Source: Straminergon stramineum
Taxonomy: Eukaryota > Streptophyta > Bryopsida > Hypnales > Calliergonaceae
Direction of reading: 5' to 3'
DNA length: 64,000 bases
Assembly: GCA_963920665.1 (NCBI GenBank)
Contig: OY987270.1
Location: 11,992,019 to 12,056,018, forward strand
In this document: positions 23,320 through 35,449 of the stretch, piece by piece
Layout of the letters: every line of letters starts with the position of its first letter
Position numbering within the stretch: the first letter of the stretch is position 1
Translations under genes and position numbers: made by a program
Notes under the pieces: model-generated
Seen by the model: the letters and a program-made list of their open reading frames with translations, nothing else
Database searches by the model: none
What the model was told of the DNA's origin: nothing

Positions 23320-23916
23320 AATTTGTCTCCTATGGCTACTAAAGTTTGTCTATTTGTTGTCACTCTACCATTATCACCTCTCCATTGTTTCCACTGACCA
23401 CTTAAATTGTCTCCTATGGCTACTAAAGTTTGTCTATTTGTTGTCACTCTACCATTATCACCTCTCCATTGTTTCCACTGACCACTTAAATTGTCTCCTA
23501 TTTACTAAAGTTTGTCTACTTGTCACTCTACCATTATCACCTCCCCATTGTTCCCACCGACCACTTAATTTGTCTCTTGTTTACTAAAGTTTTTGTTGAC
23601 TTGTTGTCACTCTACCATTATCACCTCTCCATTGTTTCCACCGACCACTTAAATTGTCTCCTATTTACTAAAGTTTGTCTACTTGTCACTCTACCATTAT
23701 CACCTCCCCATTGTTTCCACCGACCACTTAATTTGTCTCCTGTTTACTAAAGCTTGTCTACTTGTTGTCACTCTACCATTATCATCTCCTCATTGTTTCC
23801 ACCAACCACTTAATTTGTCTCATGTTTACTAAAGTTTTTGTTGACTTGTTGTCACTCTACCACTTTGTCCCCTACGTGTTGTTTCCACCTACCACTCAAT
23901 CTACCTTTTATCTATT
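23320..23916. repeat. Minisatellite, ~79-84 bp unit, about seven copies
   Basis: Repeats of 'ttgtctcctatttactaaag' followed by 'tcactctaccattatcacct' recur at about 23324, 23408, 23492, 23571, 23655, 23734 and 23817. The spacings are 84, 84, 79, 84, 79 and 83 bp, so two length variants alternate. The apparent open frames (YHYHLSIVSTDHLN) are products of the repeat, not genes. Confidence 0.85.
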
Positions 23917-24299
23917 GTAGAACTGCCCATTACCATCCACTTAAGCATTTTGTGCATGATCTAGAGTAGTAGAAGGCACTGTTAATTTTTTGCCATTTAG
24001 AAAGATAAAAATGATGAGCGTTGTCAAATTTTCATAATTTTTTTCCTTAAATTAAATTTATTATGAATTTTAGAAGCCAAAAGTTGGCATGCTCCTATCT
24101 CCAATATATAGATTCTTTCATCACTGCTCATCTACAAACTAATTTGGCTCTCAAAACCAAACAGATGTGTCATTACAGTAATGGCTACAAGATGGTGGGA
24201 AACCCAAAACTTAATGGTTACCTGTCAGTCATCTCTCTATTGAATTTCCTATTACCTACATATTGACCATGGGTTCTAGTTGGTAATGGGCAGTTCTAC
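23917..24299. mobile_element. 383-bp TIR element inserted in the minisatellite
   Basis: The ends are GTAGAACTGCCCATTACCA (23917-23935) and its exact reverse complement (24281-24299). The similarity extends imperfectly outward through TATCTAT. The element separates two blocks of the same minisatellite. It has no convincing ORF, and I could not settle the target duplication. Confidence 0.6.
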
Positions 24300-24645
24300 C
24301 ATAGATACTAAAGTTTTTGTCCACTTGTTGTCACTCTACCATTCTATCACCTATCCATTGTTTCCACCAAGCACCAACCACTCAATTTGTTTCCTATCTA
24401 CCAAAGTTTTGTCCATTTGTTGTCACTTTACCATTTTGTCACATACGTGTTGTATCTATCTACCACTCAATTTGTCATCTATCTCCAAAAAATTTTGTCC
24501 TTTTTTTTTGTTACTCTACCATTTTGTCGCCTATTCATTGTTTCCACTAGCCACTCAATTTGTCTCCTATCTACTAATGTTTTTGTTCACTTGTTATCAC
24601 TCTACCATTCTATCACCTACCCATTTTTTCCACAATGCTAACATA
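24300..24645. repeat. Continuation of the ~80-bp minisatellite, diverged units
   Basis: At least four degenerate units ('actaaagtttttgtccactt', 'tcactctaccattctatcac', 'cattgtttccacca') follow the inserted element in the same orientation as the block at 23320-23916, so they were once continuous. Confidence 0.75.
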
Positions 24646-24659
24646 TCGAAGTTCCATTC

Positions 24660-27480
24660 AAACTAATATAAAATTATAATTTGATGCAGTACTTAATTAA
24701 TAGCTACACATTCATTTGTTGATTGATAGAAACATTCAAATAATAAATAGTGATCTCAAATGTGACAACCAATCATAAAAAGTTTTTCATTTAAAAAATA
24801 AAATAACCATTTTCATGAGTTTGTAAAGTTTAATTCAAATCATACTATTATCATATATTAGATTTATTTTGGCACTTTTTTTTAACCCTTATTCAAAAGA
24901 TTATTGAGTAGGATTACTTTGAAGTGCATGGTTTGCACAAATGTTACTAGGGCTTTGTGGGCACTTAATTCTCACCCTTAGAATTAAGTGAACACAACTA
25001 GGTTCTTATGTTGTCAAGTTGTCCTGTGTGTGTCTATACGTCAAATCCAAAATACGCCTTCCAAGCAATAGATGTTTAGTATGCAAGTTCTACTTTGGAT
25101 TCACTAATTAGAAACTTAATTCACTTCAAACAAATTAGTAATGACTTTGGCCTTGAGATTTATCTCCCAAGTTAGGCCCACAAATGATTAATCAATCAAA
25201 AGAACAAAATAGGTCACATTATAGGGTATTTAGTACCATTTCTGAAATGATAAATAACTCTCAAATCTGAATTGTCTATCATGAGATAACTGCGGATGAA
25301 GTTTGATTTCTTATCTAATGGTTAAAACTTCACCTGTGGTTTACTTCTATGTTAACTATCAAAATCTACTTTTAGTTTTTGACTTTGGTTCTATTTCTTA
25401 TTTTATTCCTAAGTTCTGAAATCCACTGGTTTCGGTCAACTTTAGTTGACTTTCATCCAAATCCTCCCTAACGTGGTCAATTCTTCATCCTACTCTAACT
25501 CCTTCAATACTAATCTATTTTTTGAGATTAAACAAGTTTTGGAACCCTGAAATTATGCTCTAAAAGATTCTAATCCTAACTTGTTCCAAAGATTCCTTTT
25601 AAACCCCTATTGTTCTTACTATGTCTTTTAATTTTTAATCCTATTTGCTATTTTTAGGTTAAAGTAAATTCAAAGTAAAATTCACTGAAAGTTACCTCTC
25701 AAAAAAGGTTAACCCTTAAACATCGACATAGATATTTTGTGTTCGATGGATGACAAAAACCTCTCTGTTAGATGTAAGAAAGTTTTTTTCATTCGGTTTT
25801 CTTTTGTAAAAGTGGTAATGTAGTTTTGTTGTGTCAGGGAAGTCTAGGAATAGGGTCATTGAATGCATTCTCATTATTAGGTGGTGCAAATTGCAAAAAA
25901 ATGTCACAAAGATTCATATGGACAGTCATAGAGCCACTATTGCCCTTCTTTCAATTTCCATGAGGGCAATAGGTGATGCATGCTTTCCCAATCACTGTTC
26001 AACACAGGAACAATGTATTCTACTAGGGTCAACAGCAACATGCGTGCTGTTCACTATCCGCTTTCTTCTACGATTATTAGTTTGTCATTTAAGGGTTAAA
26101 CACTCATACTTTTGATTTTCCTAATAAAAGTTACTCATGGATGAATTTTGATGGATAACCAATTCATCAAACTTCATCCATCAATTTCTTTTACCTTTTA
26201 CTTTTAAAATTGACTTTTTCTTCTATTTTTGACTTCTACTTCTACTCTAGATTCTAAGATGCCTTCCTTGATCCTTTTGGATGATTTCCTAACTTTCATC
26301 CAATTTTTAACTACTTTTCATTGAAGCAAAGCTTTTGGAGTTTTTGACTATTTTTTATGTTAGACAACTTTTTGAAAAGCTACCGACTTTCTCTAACTAT
26401 TTTTTTTTGTCAAATTCTACTTTTCTAATAAACCTAATGGTTTGAATCTAATTCTTAACTCCTAATGCTAATGTCTAACACTAATCTAATTCTTTTGGGG
26501 CAAATTGAAACAAAGGCAAATGTTTACAAACATACCTCAAGATCCGCAACTCCCAAATGCTCTTGGTTGTGCATCACACTTACGTCCTTGTGGCATACTC
26601 CATCCATGTCCATATATGTTGGTTTTTGAAATGTTGGTGAAGTAGGTAGTTCATTGAAAGAGGTTAAAGACTCTTTCTAGCTCGTTCCAACTCTTTTCTT
26701 TTTCTTTTTCTTTTCTTTCTTTCTAATTCTCTCCTTTTCTTACTAGATTTTTTTGTAAATGAAATCTTATCAAATCTAATCTCTAAATTCCTTTCTAATT
26801 CATCAAGAAGAAAAAAAATGCTTAAAGACAAATGGTTTTGACTTCTATTAACTACTAACTAATTCCTAGGATCTAAATAGTCAACTTATTCTCTCTTCTT
26901 GTCTTTTCTTCCTTGTCTTCTAATCAAAATAAAATGTAGTCATGAAAATCAACTATGCCGTGTTAGTGGCCTATCTACTTATAATTAACTTGTATGAATA
27001 CTAAGCTCTTCCATCTTTGTGTTTAGTTGTTGTTTACAATTTTGGAGTTGAAACCTTAAGATCCTGAACACAGTGAGAGAATTTGAGATTTTGCAATATG
27101 TACGAGAGAGAGACAAAGCAGTATGCGTGGACAAAGGTCAATCTGTACTAGAAGGTCGACTCAATGCTAGATAGGTTGACTTAGTGGCTAGTTGACTTAC
27201 GAACTATATTGTTTGTTAACAATAACAAGCCCCTCCTCTCAAATTGTATATTAATCTAGTCCTTTGATTTGAATATGACTGGCTCTTGATGTAGCACCCT
27301 CTGGACTCTTGAAATTAGAAATTTAGAGAGAGATTAACTCTTTCTAGACTTCCCTTCTCTCAATTCTAAAATATCATCCTGCTTTCACTATCAAATTCCA
27401 AACTAAAAGCTCTTCTTTAACACCAAAAATCAATCCCAATTGCAATCTGATCCTTTCTAGAGAAAATCAATCTTAAGGGC
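24660..27480. other. AT-rich sequence without recognisable genes
   Basis: No supported gene is present. It contains a polypyrimidine tract (about 26690-26760) and a short hairpin (26138-26180). Frames of up to 94 codons show no motifs. Confidence 0.45.
26138..26180. repeat. Short hairpin, TGGATGAA(t/g)TTTGATG arms
   Basis: TGGATGAATTTTGATG pairs with CATCAAACTTCATCCA with one mismatch across a loop of about ten bases. A closely related hairpin stands at 61855-61899. Confidence 0.5.
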
Positions 27481-27929
27481 ATGCATGTATGTCAAAAAAA
27501 GAGGTTTGGCTCCCCCAGTCTCCAATTGACTGTTTTCGGGGAGTCGGAATTTTTAATGAGAATGATTGGCTGGCTATATGGCTGCCCTATCGGATGCTAG
27601 TTGCACAATATTTGCTCACTGTTGGTTATTGGGTACACAGTGATTGCCGTGCCAGTTGGAGTGCTGGGGTTTGATGGCCTACAATAGTTGTGTTGACAGA
27701 ACACCGGTACGTGGCCGTTGTTGAGCGTTGTTCCTTGGTTGCTCCAATTCACTGGTTCATCTTAGGCTATTGCTCACCCTTTTTGGTTTACAAATTTCAA
27801 TCTTTGGAATTTTAACCACAACTTGGGTCTCCGTTGGGGACCCTTTAACACAAAAACCAACAAGGAAAATTAGTGTCAAGAATGAAGCTTCGCCATCTAA
27901 GATGTTATTCCCCAAATATAGGACTAAAA

Positions 27930-28740
27930 ATTAATCCTAGGAACAAAGCTTTGTCATATGGGGTGGTTTAGGCCCCAATTTAAAACAAACACGAAAGGAA
28001 TGGGTTAGTAGTGACTTTCAAAAATTAGACAAATGAGCGAAGCTTCGTCATCCCACTGGTTAACGCCAAATTCTTTGTTAATATTTTGACACGACCCGTT
28101 AACATAGACTTTGAGAGGCTTGATTCCAATCCAAGCTCTTCCCAAAAGACACAGGGACTTCCACTATGACCCACTTATTCTCAATGTCAAGATCCTAGGG
28201 GGAATTGCAACCATACAAGTCGTGGATTCCCACACAAGGTACACAATTGAGAATGGTTAGTACTTAAATATGTAGTTTCAACAGCAATAATCCTCATGTC
28301 TAGGCTTTAAGTGAATCTTTTCCAACCAAAGGTTAGAAGATCTCATGCAAAAGCTCGGCAAGGGGGTTAGTACCAAGGACTTGAAGACTTCAAACACACG
28401 AATTGTTAGCACAAAAAACACTTAAGACTTCAATAGCAAAGTAAGCTTCAAGCAAAGGGATCCCAACGTCCTTTTATTCAAGCTCGAAACACAATGAAAT
28501 GATGGAAAACACAACAAATGATCAAATTGCAAGGAAAACAAGGAGTTATTGGCAAAATACAAAAAAATTCAATAACGTGGCCACAAGTTGGTTGAGCACA
28601 AAAACAAGAAAAGTCCTTCAAATGAAGGGAAAGGAGTTTGCAAACAAGAAATCGGGTGCGAAGTGAGAAGAGGGGAGGCCTTTTATACATTTCCTAGGCC
28701 TCCTCCCCCTTCAAGTTACCTAACAACTACTCCTAGGAAA
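27930..28740 (-). mobile_element. Possible retroelement LTR or leader (minus), TATA motif
   Basis: On the minus strand 'tgtataaaaggcctcccctc' (about 28690) looks like a TATA box. It is followed by a pyrimidine-rich start region and a downstream AATAAA-like motif. A similar arrangement, 'gtataaaagggcaccccatc' followed by similar text, occurs on the plus strand near 57621. This suggests two LTRs of related families in opposite orientation, but the LTR borders were not found. Confidence 0.3.
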
Positions 28741-28744
28741 AACC

Positions 28745-31120
28745 TCCAAATTAACTTTTAAATTTCAACCCTATTGTTGTGACCGCTCTAAATTTTGGAG
28801 AAATGCTCCAAATGCCAAACAAATTTTGCCATTGTCTTCAAAAGGCCCAAATTAGTCTAGCTAGCCCTCTATCCCCTACTTCTGTCCCTTTTTACAAGTG
28901 AAAGCTAGTATTTTGAAAAACAATGAAAAAGATCAAAAACTCAAAACTTGGAGTTTGACTACTCTCAAAGTTTTCACAAGCCAGGGTTATTTCGGAGGTT
29001 CAAGTAAGTAAGAAAAGATTCCAATTTGACTTCAATCAAACATCATACATTCTGAAAATGCCAGTCAACTCGAGAATTTGGGAATTTGGTTAAAAATCAT
29101 AGTTGTTGCCGATTTTGGTACTTGTCGGTGTTAGAACGTCTTGAAATTTGGTGGGGCCCTTATTTATGATAAAATACACTATCCTAATTTTTAGTGGAAT
29201 TTTACCACTACCTTGGTAATTTCTACAAATTTTCAAATGCACATAAATGCGGTTGACTTCCTAGAGAATCATCTTTTGCAATCTAGAAAATTATGAAACT
29301 TTTTTGGTAGCCTCTAGGAAGCCCCCTAATGCTAATTGAAAAATCCCATGTCTATTTTTCACTTTATAGTAAAGGTGTCAAAATAACACCTACCGAATTA
29401 ATTCCTTTGGCGAGGAATCATTTCCGTACTAGGGACTCTTAACAAACTAACTTTGCCGTTGCACTCTTAGTTTGTTTTTAAGCTGAAAACACTTCTCTCT
29501 ATCCATCTATTGTATAATCATCTAACTTGTGGATTTCACTTGCAAGGAATAAAAAATAACTTTTTTCAATTCTTTGTGAAGTGGATGGTGATCTCTGTGA
29601 GGGTCACCTATATGCATTTTCTAGGACCTAGTGAATGAATTCCCACCTTGACCCTATAAATCCTATAATCTAAACCTCTATTACCATTTCCTAGAGATTT
29701 GACCCACTCTAATCCAACTGAGGTGTTTTTACCTATTCTCACCAATAGGGCTTAAACTATTCTCAAACCCTAATTGTTGCACTAAATACCTAATTGGAAC
29801 ATTGGAACTTAGGAAAAAAATTGTTTAAGGTACTTTCCGAACTCTTCGGAGTGACACAATACATTTGTAGGGACTTCTACCAAATATGCTATAAATTCTC
29901 TTTTTCAGTCTTTTCAACTATAAATGATATTAATTATGAGCAAATGTGAAAAAAAAAACCAAGGCCCTTGTGCTAACTATAGGGCTCACAAGCTTTACTT
30001 CACTTTGTTACTCGTGATCCCCATTGAAGATTGAAGATTTCGGGATCCCATTTCTAGCTTAGAAGACCTTGGCAGTATAATTTTGACCTTCACACAATGA
30101 CAAAAATGTGGAAACCTGAAAAGAGTGGTCATTGCAATAGGTTGTCTTCTCATAGAGAACAAACATGCAATGGAACAACAAATCCAAACAAAATATGAAG
30201 GAAAAGCTACAATAGTTGTAGAGGCTAGGTGAGTTGATTACAAATGTTGATGGATAAAGCAACATAGAAGTAATCATTGTTGAAGGTTAAATTTTATTTT
30301 CTCAACAAAATTCTACATCACATTGTTAAGTTGAGAGGTCTTTGACTTGGAAAAACTTTGAGCTTTGGGTTGCAATCAAATTCAACCTAGGATGTGAGGG
30401 TATTAGTGGCAGGATGTACTACTTTAAAATAGAGTGATTGTGTTGTTTGTTGTTTGAAATATCACAAGGACACATGGTATAATGTGTATACAATCTTACA
30501 TACATATGTATACAACTTTATATATGATGCATTTATATGATCAATACTCAAATAATATGTAAAGATAAAGTATTTCCATAGTCATATGCTTCATCATGTA
30601 TAAGTATTATATATATATTATGTATCAGTACATGTGTGATATGCATATTTTAAATATATCCATATTTATATATGTCATGTACAAATAATATATAATTTAT
30701 ATATGTCATGTACAAATAATATATAATTTATATATAAAATTATATTAGACATATACAAAACTAGAATCCTCCAAAACAATCTTGAAATTATAGTCTACCT
30801 CCAAGTGAGTAGTAATACTTGCTCAAAAAATCCAAATCAAGAGTGTTTTAGTTTTTTGAAAAGGTAATAAAATATTATACCACCTTTCCAAATTTCAAAA
30901 CCAAAGAAGATATTGTCTAGAACTTATAGAGTGATAAAGCTGACACTCCCAAATTTAGCAACAATAATACATACCTCAATTTCAAAGCATGTTATGATCT
31001 CATAAAAGCTACAAATGCTTTGGACTATATCTTATTAGAAAGACTAGTTTTCATATACATTCTCTCAAAATCTTAATACTAGAAAATAAAATACCCACTC
31101 ACAATGTTTTGTCAAATTAT
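28745..31120. other. AT-rich sequence without genes; AT tandem near 30667-30740
   Basis: No gene is supported. At 30667-30740 'tatatgtcatgtacaaataa' with 'tatataattta' is repeated in tandem with a period of about 33 bp inside a highly AT-rich section (30480-30750). Confidence 0.45.
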
Positions 31121-31129
31121 AACTTTTTT

Positions 31130-33180
31130 TAAATCTTAGATTCAACAGCAACTCTACACCCCTTCACTTCCAAGCTTATAAATTTTTCATCAGAAATCTA
31201 AACTAAGAGTCATATATTTTCATCAAAACCTATAACTTTATATAAAAATTATCCAAAAATCAAAACAAAATATTATATCCAAACTTCTACAAGTTGTATA
31301 AGTTTTGGTCCTCAAAATTTGATGGCAATTGACCCTCTTACACTCCCTTTAACATAACTTTTATATTTAAACTCTAAATAGTGAAGGAGTCATATTTTTT
31401 AGAAATCACAACAAGAAGAAAATTTTCTTTTCAAAATTTATGATCCACAATATGCTATCTCTTTCTTAACTCACAATAAATCAAAACCAAAACTATGAAA
31501 GAAGATAAAAAGACAAGAATACTTTTTCCTACCTCAAAGAAGATACATCAACCCATCCTTGGCTACACGGGCTCTTTAGTGCTAATTAGCTACTTCTTCT
31601 AATCCCCATTTTTCCATCTACACCTTTATCTTAGCCTTAAATCTCAACAACTAACTAGTAAGGTAAATTATCTTCACCTTTCTCTCTTTAAACTTCAAAC
31701 ACATGAAATAATTTTCTTAAATATCTCTAAGCACAAAATATCACTTTTTTCATAAACAAAAATCAGAATTTGATTTTCTAGAGTTAAAATGTTAAATATA
31801 AATAGAAAACTTTGAATCCTTCCATTTTGATGAATGAGTCCAAAGTAAGTTATGAGGAGTTTTAGTTTGTGGGAAGTTATGGTCTTATGGATTCTTTACT
31901 CTAAAAAAACTTTGAAGTCCTTTATTTTACTCAATTTTCATTATTTTTTGAAAAAAATAAAATATTGGGATGTAGATTGTATATTACAACATTGCAACCA
32001 TTGAGATTGACATTTTCAATTCCATAACAAAATTCATAACAATTTTACATTTTGAATCATTCTCTACTTCTTTCTACTTACTATTTTTTTCCTATATATG
32101 GTACAATTCCAAATGATCTAAAAATTTTTAGGTATGTAATCAACTTGTCTTGAAGAATGAAATTAAAGAAGCACCACCATTTTGGACATTTTTCATACAA
32201 ATGTGAGCTTGTGAGGTGTAGCTTCCTAGTTTTTTGCAAGGCCAAAAAAAGGATTTTTGTGAATTCAAAAGCTTATATCTTCGAATCTACAAAGTAAAAA
32301 TTTCTTAAATTTTTTCCACATCTTCTCAAACCAGATTAATACAATATCTTATGGTTATATGTGTCCATAAATGTTTTTTTTTCTAAAATTTAGTACTTGT
32401 ACTAGAAATGACAGTTTGGAGCATTTTTGGTGAAAACATAGTCAAGGAATTTAAGGGGTTAAATGCATCCTTAAGTTCTTGGAAATGGAATGATGATATT
32501 CTTTGAACTCTATGTTTTAATTCTATTAGAAAATTTTTAGATCCTATTTACTTTGGTTTTGTGCTTAGAGGTATTTAAGAAAATGATTTCATGCGCTTGA
32601 AGTTTAAACTAAGAGAGAAAGGTGAAGATAGTTTTCCTTATTGGTTAGTTGTTGAGATTTAAGGCTAAGATAAAGGTATAGATAGAAAGATGGGGATTAG
32701 AAGAAGTAGCCAATTAGCACTAAGGAGCCCATGTAGCAAAGGTATGGGTTGATGTGGCTTTTTTGAGGTAGGAAAATGTGTTAGTGTCTTTTTATCTTCT
32801 TTCATAGTTTTGGTTTTGATTTGTTGTGAGTTTGAAAAGAGATAGAAATTAGTGTAAGTTTTGAACTTCAATGAATATTTGTGAGCTTATTTTCTTTTCC
32901 TTTTGTGGTTTCAAAACTATATAACACACTTCATTTGGAATTAGGATGCAAAAGTTATGCTTGATGGAGTGGTGAAGGATCATCTACCAAGAAGATTCAA
33001 GGATAGTAGTTTTGAGAGCTTGTAGAAATTTGGTTATAATGTTTTTGATTTTGAAATTTAAATCATTTGTATATAAACTTATTAGCTATCTATGAAGCTA
33101 AAGAACCCTTAGTTTTGAATTGAGAAAATAAAGTTATGGATTTTTGAAGTAAGAGGGTGAAGAGATGCCACCAAATGTAG
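31130..33180. repeat. Long inverted repeat with ~0.6-kb arms and ~0.8-kb centre
   Basis: The arm 31130-31760 is an imperfect reverse complement of 32550-33180. Landmarks are 'ggctctttagtgctaattag' left and 'ccaattagcactaaggagcc' right, and 'cttagccttaaatctcaaca' left and 'gttgagatttaaggctaaga' right. The centre (31765-32480) is a copy of a dispersed repeat also found at 33570-34310. This looks like a foldback or TIR element of unknown class. Confidence 0.65.
31765..32480 (+). repeat. Dispersed ~0.7-kb repeat, copy 1
   Basis: It aligns nearly collinearly with 33620-34310. Shared landmarks are 'gtcctttattt-actcaattt', 'gaatcattctctac', 'gaagcaccaccattttggac' and 'ttttttccacatcttctcaa'. There is no ORF of note. 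Confidence 0.7.
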
Positions 33181-33569
33181 GACTTTGAAAATGTTTTGAC
33201 TTTGACAAGGTGTACAAAGTAAGTATTTTCATTTTTGAAGTTGATATTTGGAGAAAATATAAATGTCATATTCAATTTCCAAAAAGATATGACATAATGC
33301 ATTTGGAGTTTTTATGAGACCAAAGTATTCTATGAAGTGGAGGGATGTACAATTGACATTGAAGTTGGGAGTGTCAACTTTAACCCCTAAAGGACCAAGG
33401 TGCCTTTTTTGGCAACATAGAAATTTTGGGCAGGTACGTGTGACTACAAATTTCCATGTTTTTGGCCCAAAATTTAATAGAAGGTGTGGATGAGGAATAT
33501 CTTTCATATGCACTAAATTTCAGGACATTTGGAAATATGAGTCAAAAGTTATGGCCTAATATGTTGTTT

Positions 33570-34310
33570 GTTTCTCAACTCGGGCAGTCCGGGCAGATCT
33601 GAAAAAATCACTTTTTTCAAAAATAAAAATTTGAAATTGGTTTTTTAGATTGATATATACATAGAAAGATTTGAATCATTCCATTTTGATCAATGAGTCA
33701 AAAGTTATGAGATGTTTTAGTTTACGGGCACTTATGGATTTTCTACTCTAAAAGAAACTTTGAAGTCCTTTATTTAACTCAATTTTTAATATTTTTGGAA
33801 AAAAATAAAATCATAGGGTATAGATTGTTTATTACAACATTTCCACCTCTGGGATTGGCATTTTCCAATTCCAATAATAAACTATTAACAATTTAGTATT
33901 TCGAATCATTCTCTACATCTTTGTACTTACTATTTTTTTCCTATATGTTGCACAATTCCAAATGATCTGAAAATTTTCAAGAATATAGACAACTTGACTT
34001 CAAGAATGAATCTAAAGAAGCACCACCATTTTGGACATTTTTTCGTACAAATAGGATTTTGTGAAGTGCAGCTGCCCGGTTTTTTGTAGGGCCAAAAAAA
34101 GGATTTTTGTCACTTCAAATGTTAATATCTTGCAATCTACATGGTGGAAATTTCTGAAATTTTTTCCACATCTTCTCAATGTAGATTCATACAAGATCCT
34201 AGGGTTACATGTGTCCCAAAATGATATTTTTCAAAAACTTGGTACTTGTATTAGAAATGGCAGTTTTTGAGGGGTTTTGGTGATAAGGTAGTCAAGGAAC
34301 TTTAGGGGTT
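33570..34310 (+). repeat. Dispersed ~0.7-kb repeat, copy 2
   Basis: This is a direct copy of the repeat at 31765-32480, including a further 5' part 'ctcaactcgggcagtccggg' that also occurs inverted near 63150-63180. Frames of 60-69 codons inside it are incidental. Confidence 0.7.
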
Positions 34311-34319
34311 AATAAGCTA

Positions 34320-35060
34320 TAGAAAGTGAATTGTATCTTCTGTGACTTTGAAATTTTGAATACTTGTAAAACATTTTGCTAGATTTTTGAGAAGCTAAGG
34401 TAGTAAGGTGTGCTTGATTTGAAGTCTTTATATGACTATAGCACTTATTTAAAGGTAAATTTACAAGAGTTTGATGAGGATCTATGATATTTCATAAGGC
34501 CCATGTAGCATTGCAAAAGACTTATACAAAAGATTTATGCATGTAAATTAGTTATCATTGTTGTGCATTTTATGTGCGTTTCAATGCACGGAAAATCCAT
34601 GACAATAATGTCATTGCTCTTTGTATTTTAATACCTCTTATTACATGGTGCAATAATTAAAATATAGACTGAAATCCATTTGAGTGTTTATTAATTAGGT
34701 GTTTGCATTTTATAAATTGAGTTAATATATTCACTATTGGAGCTTTTAAATGAACTACAAAAACAATAAATATGGTCACTAAACCCATAATTACTATAGG
34801 CCATCAAATTGAAAGTAATGCATTGTAATGATGCAATAAATTGTATATTAACATGCAACCCCTTGAAACAATGATAACCACATAATAACTATTGACAAAT
34901 TACAAGTTTTAAACTTTGTGATGATGACATAGTGAAGGATTCACTTCTTCAATGCATCGTGAAAATTTAAGGTGCCAAAGCCCTATGTGTATTAAAACCC
35001 ATTCAATGAACACTCAAAGGATATGGGATAACTTGAAGATGAGAGTTTCATTACTCATTG
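34320..35060. other. AT-rich sequence without recognisable features
   Basis: Stops occur in all frames and I recognised no repeat termini. Confidence 0.4.
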
Positions 35061-35071
35061 CCAAAACATAG

Positions 35072-35445
35072 GAATTGTGTAGAAAGTAGACATTTAGACC
35101 TCATTCAAACATAGTAGAATAACTTCTTTTTAAAAACTTTGAACTGAGAAAATTTGTTAAATCAAGCTAGCTTTCATCTCCCAAACCCTTTTGAGATTGA
35201 AAGCCTCCAATCAAAAGTTGTGGACAAAATTCAAAGAGAATATTTGAAAATGTCCAAAAAAATGTCCCTTCCGACCCATCTCTAAACTTTGTCCATAACT
35301 TTTGATTGGAGGCTTTAAATCTCAAAGGGGATTTTGAAAATGAAAGTTGGCTTGATTTAACAACTTTTCTTAGTTCAAAATTTTTTGAAAAAAATTATTC
35401 TACTATGCTTAAATGAAGTCTAAATGTCTACTTTTGACACAATTC
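35072..35445. mobile_element. 374-bp foldback MITE
   Basis: The terminal parts GAATTGTGT and AGTAGACATTTAGAC (left) are matched inversely by GTCTAAATGTCTAC and ACACAATTC (right). The arms continue inward through 'catagtagaataa' and 'gcctccaatcaaaagttgtg' to a short centre. The inner arms match the foldback element nested at 10790-11112, so this is a family with at least two members here. Confidence 0.65.
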
Positions 35446-35449
35446 TTAC

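Noticed and set aside
23180..23750. Open frames of 76-135 codons with YHYHLSIVSTDHLN repeats
   Set aside because: Produced by the ~84-bp minisatellite; no start context or family resemblance.
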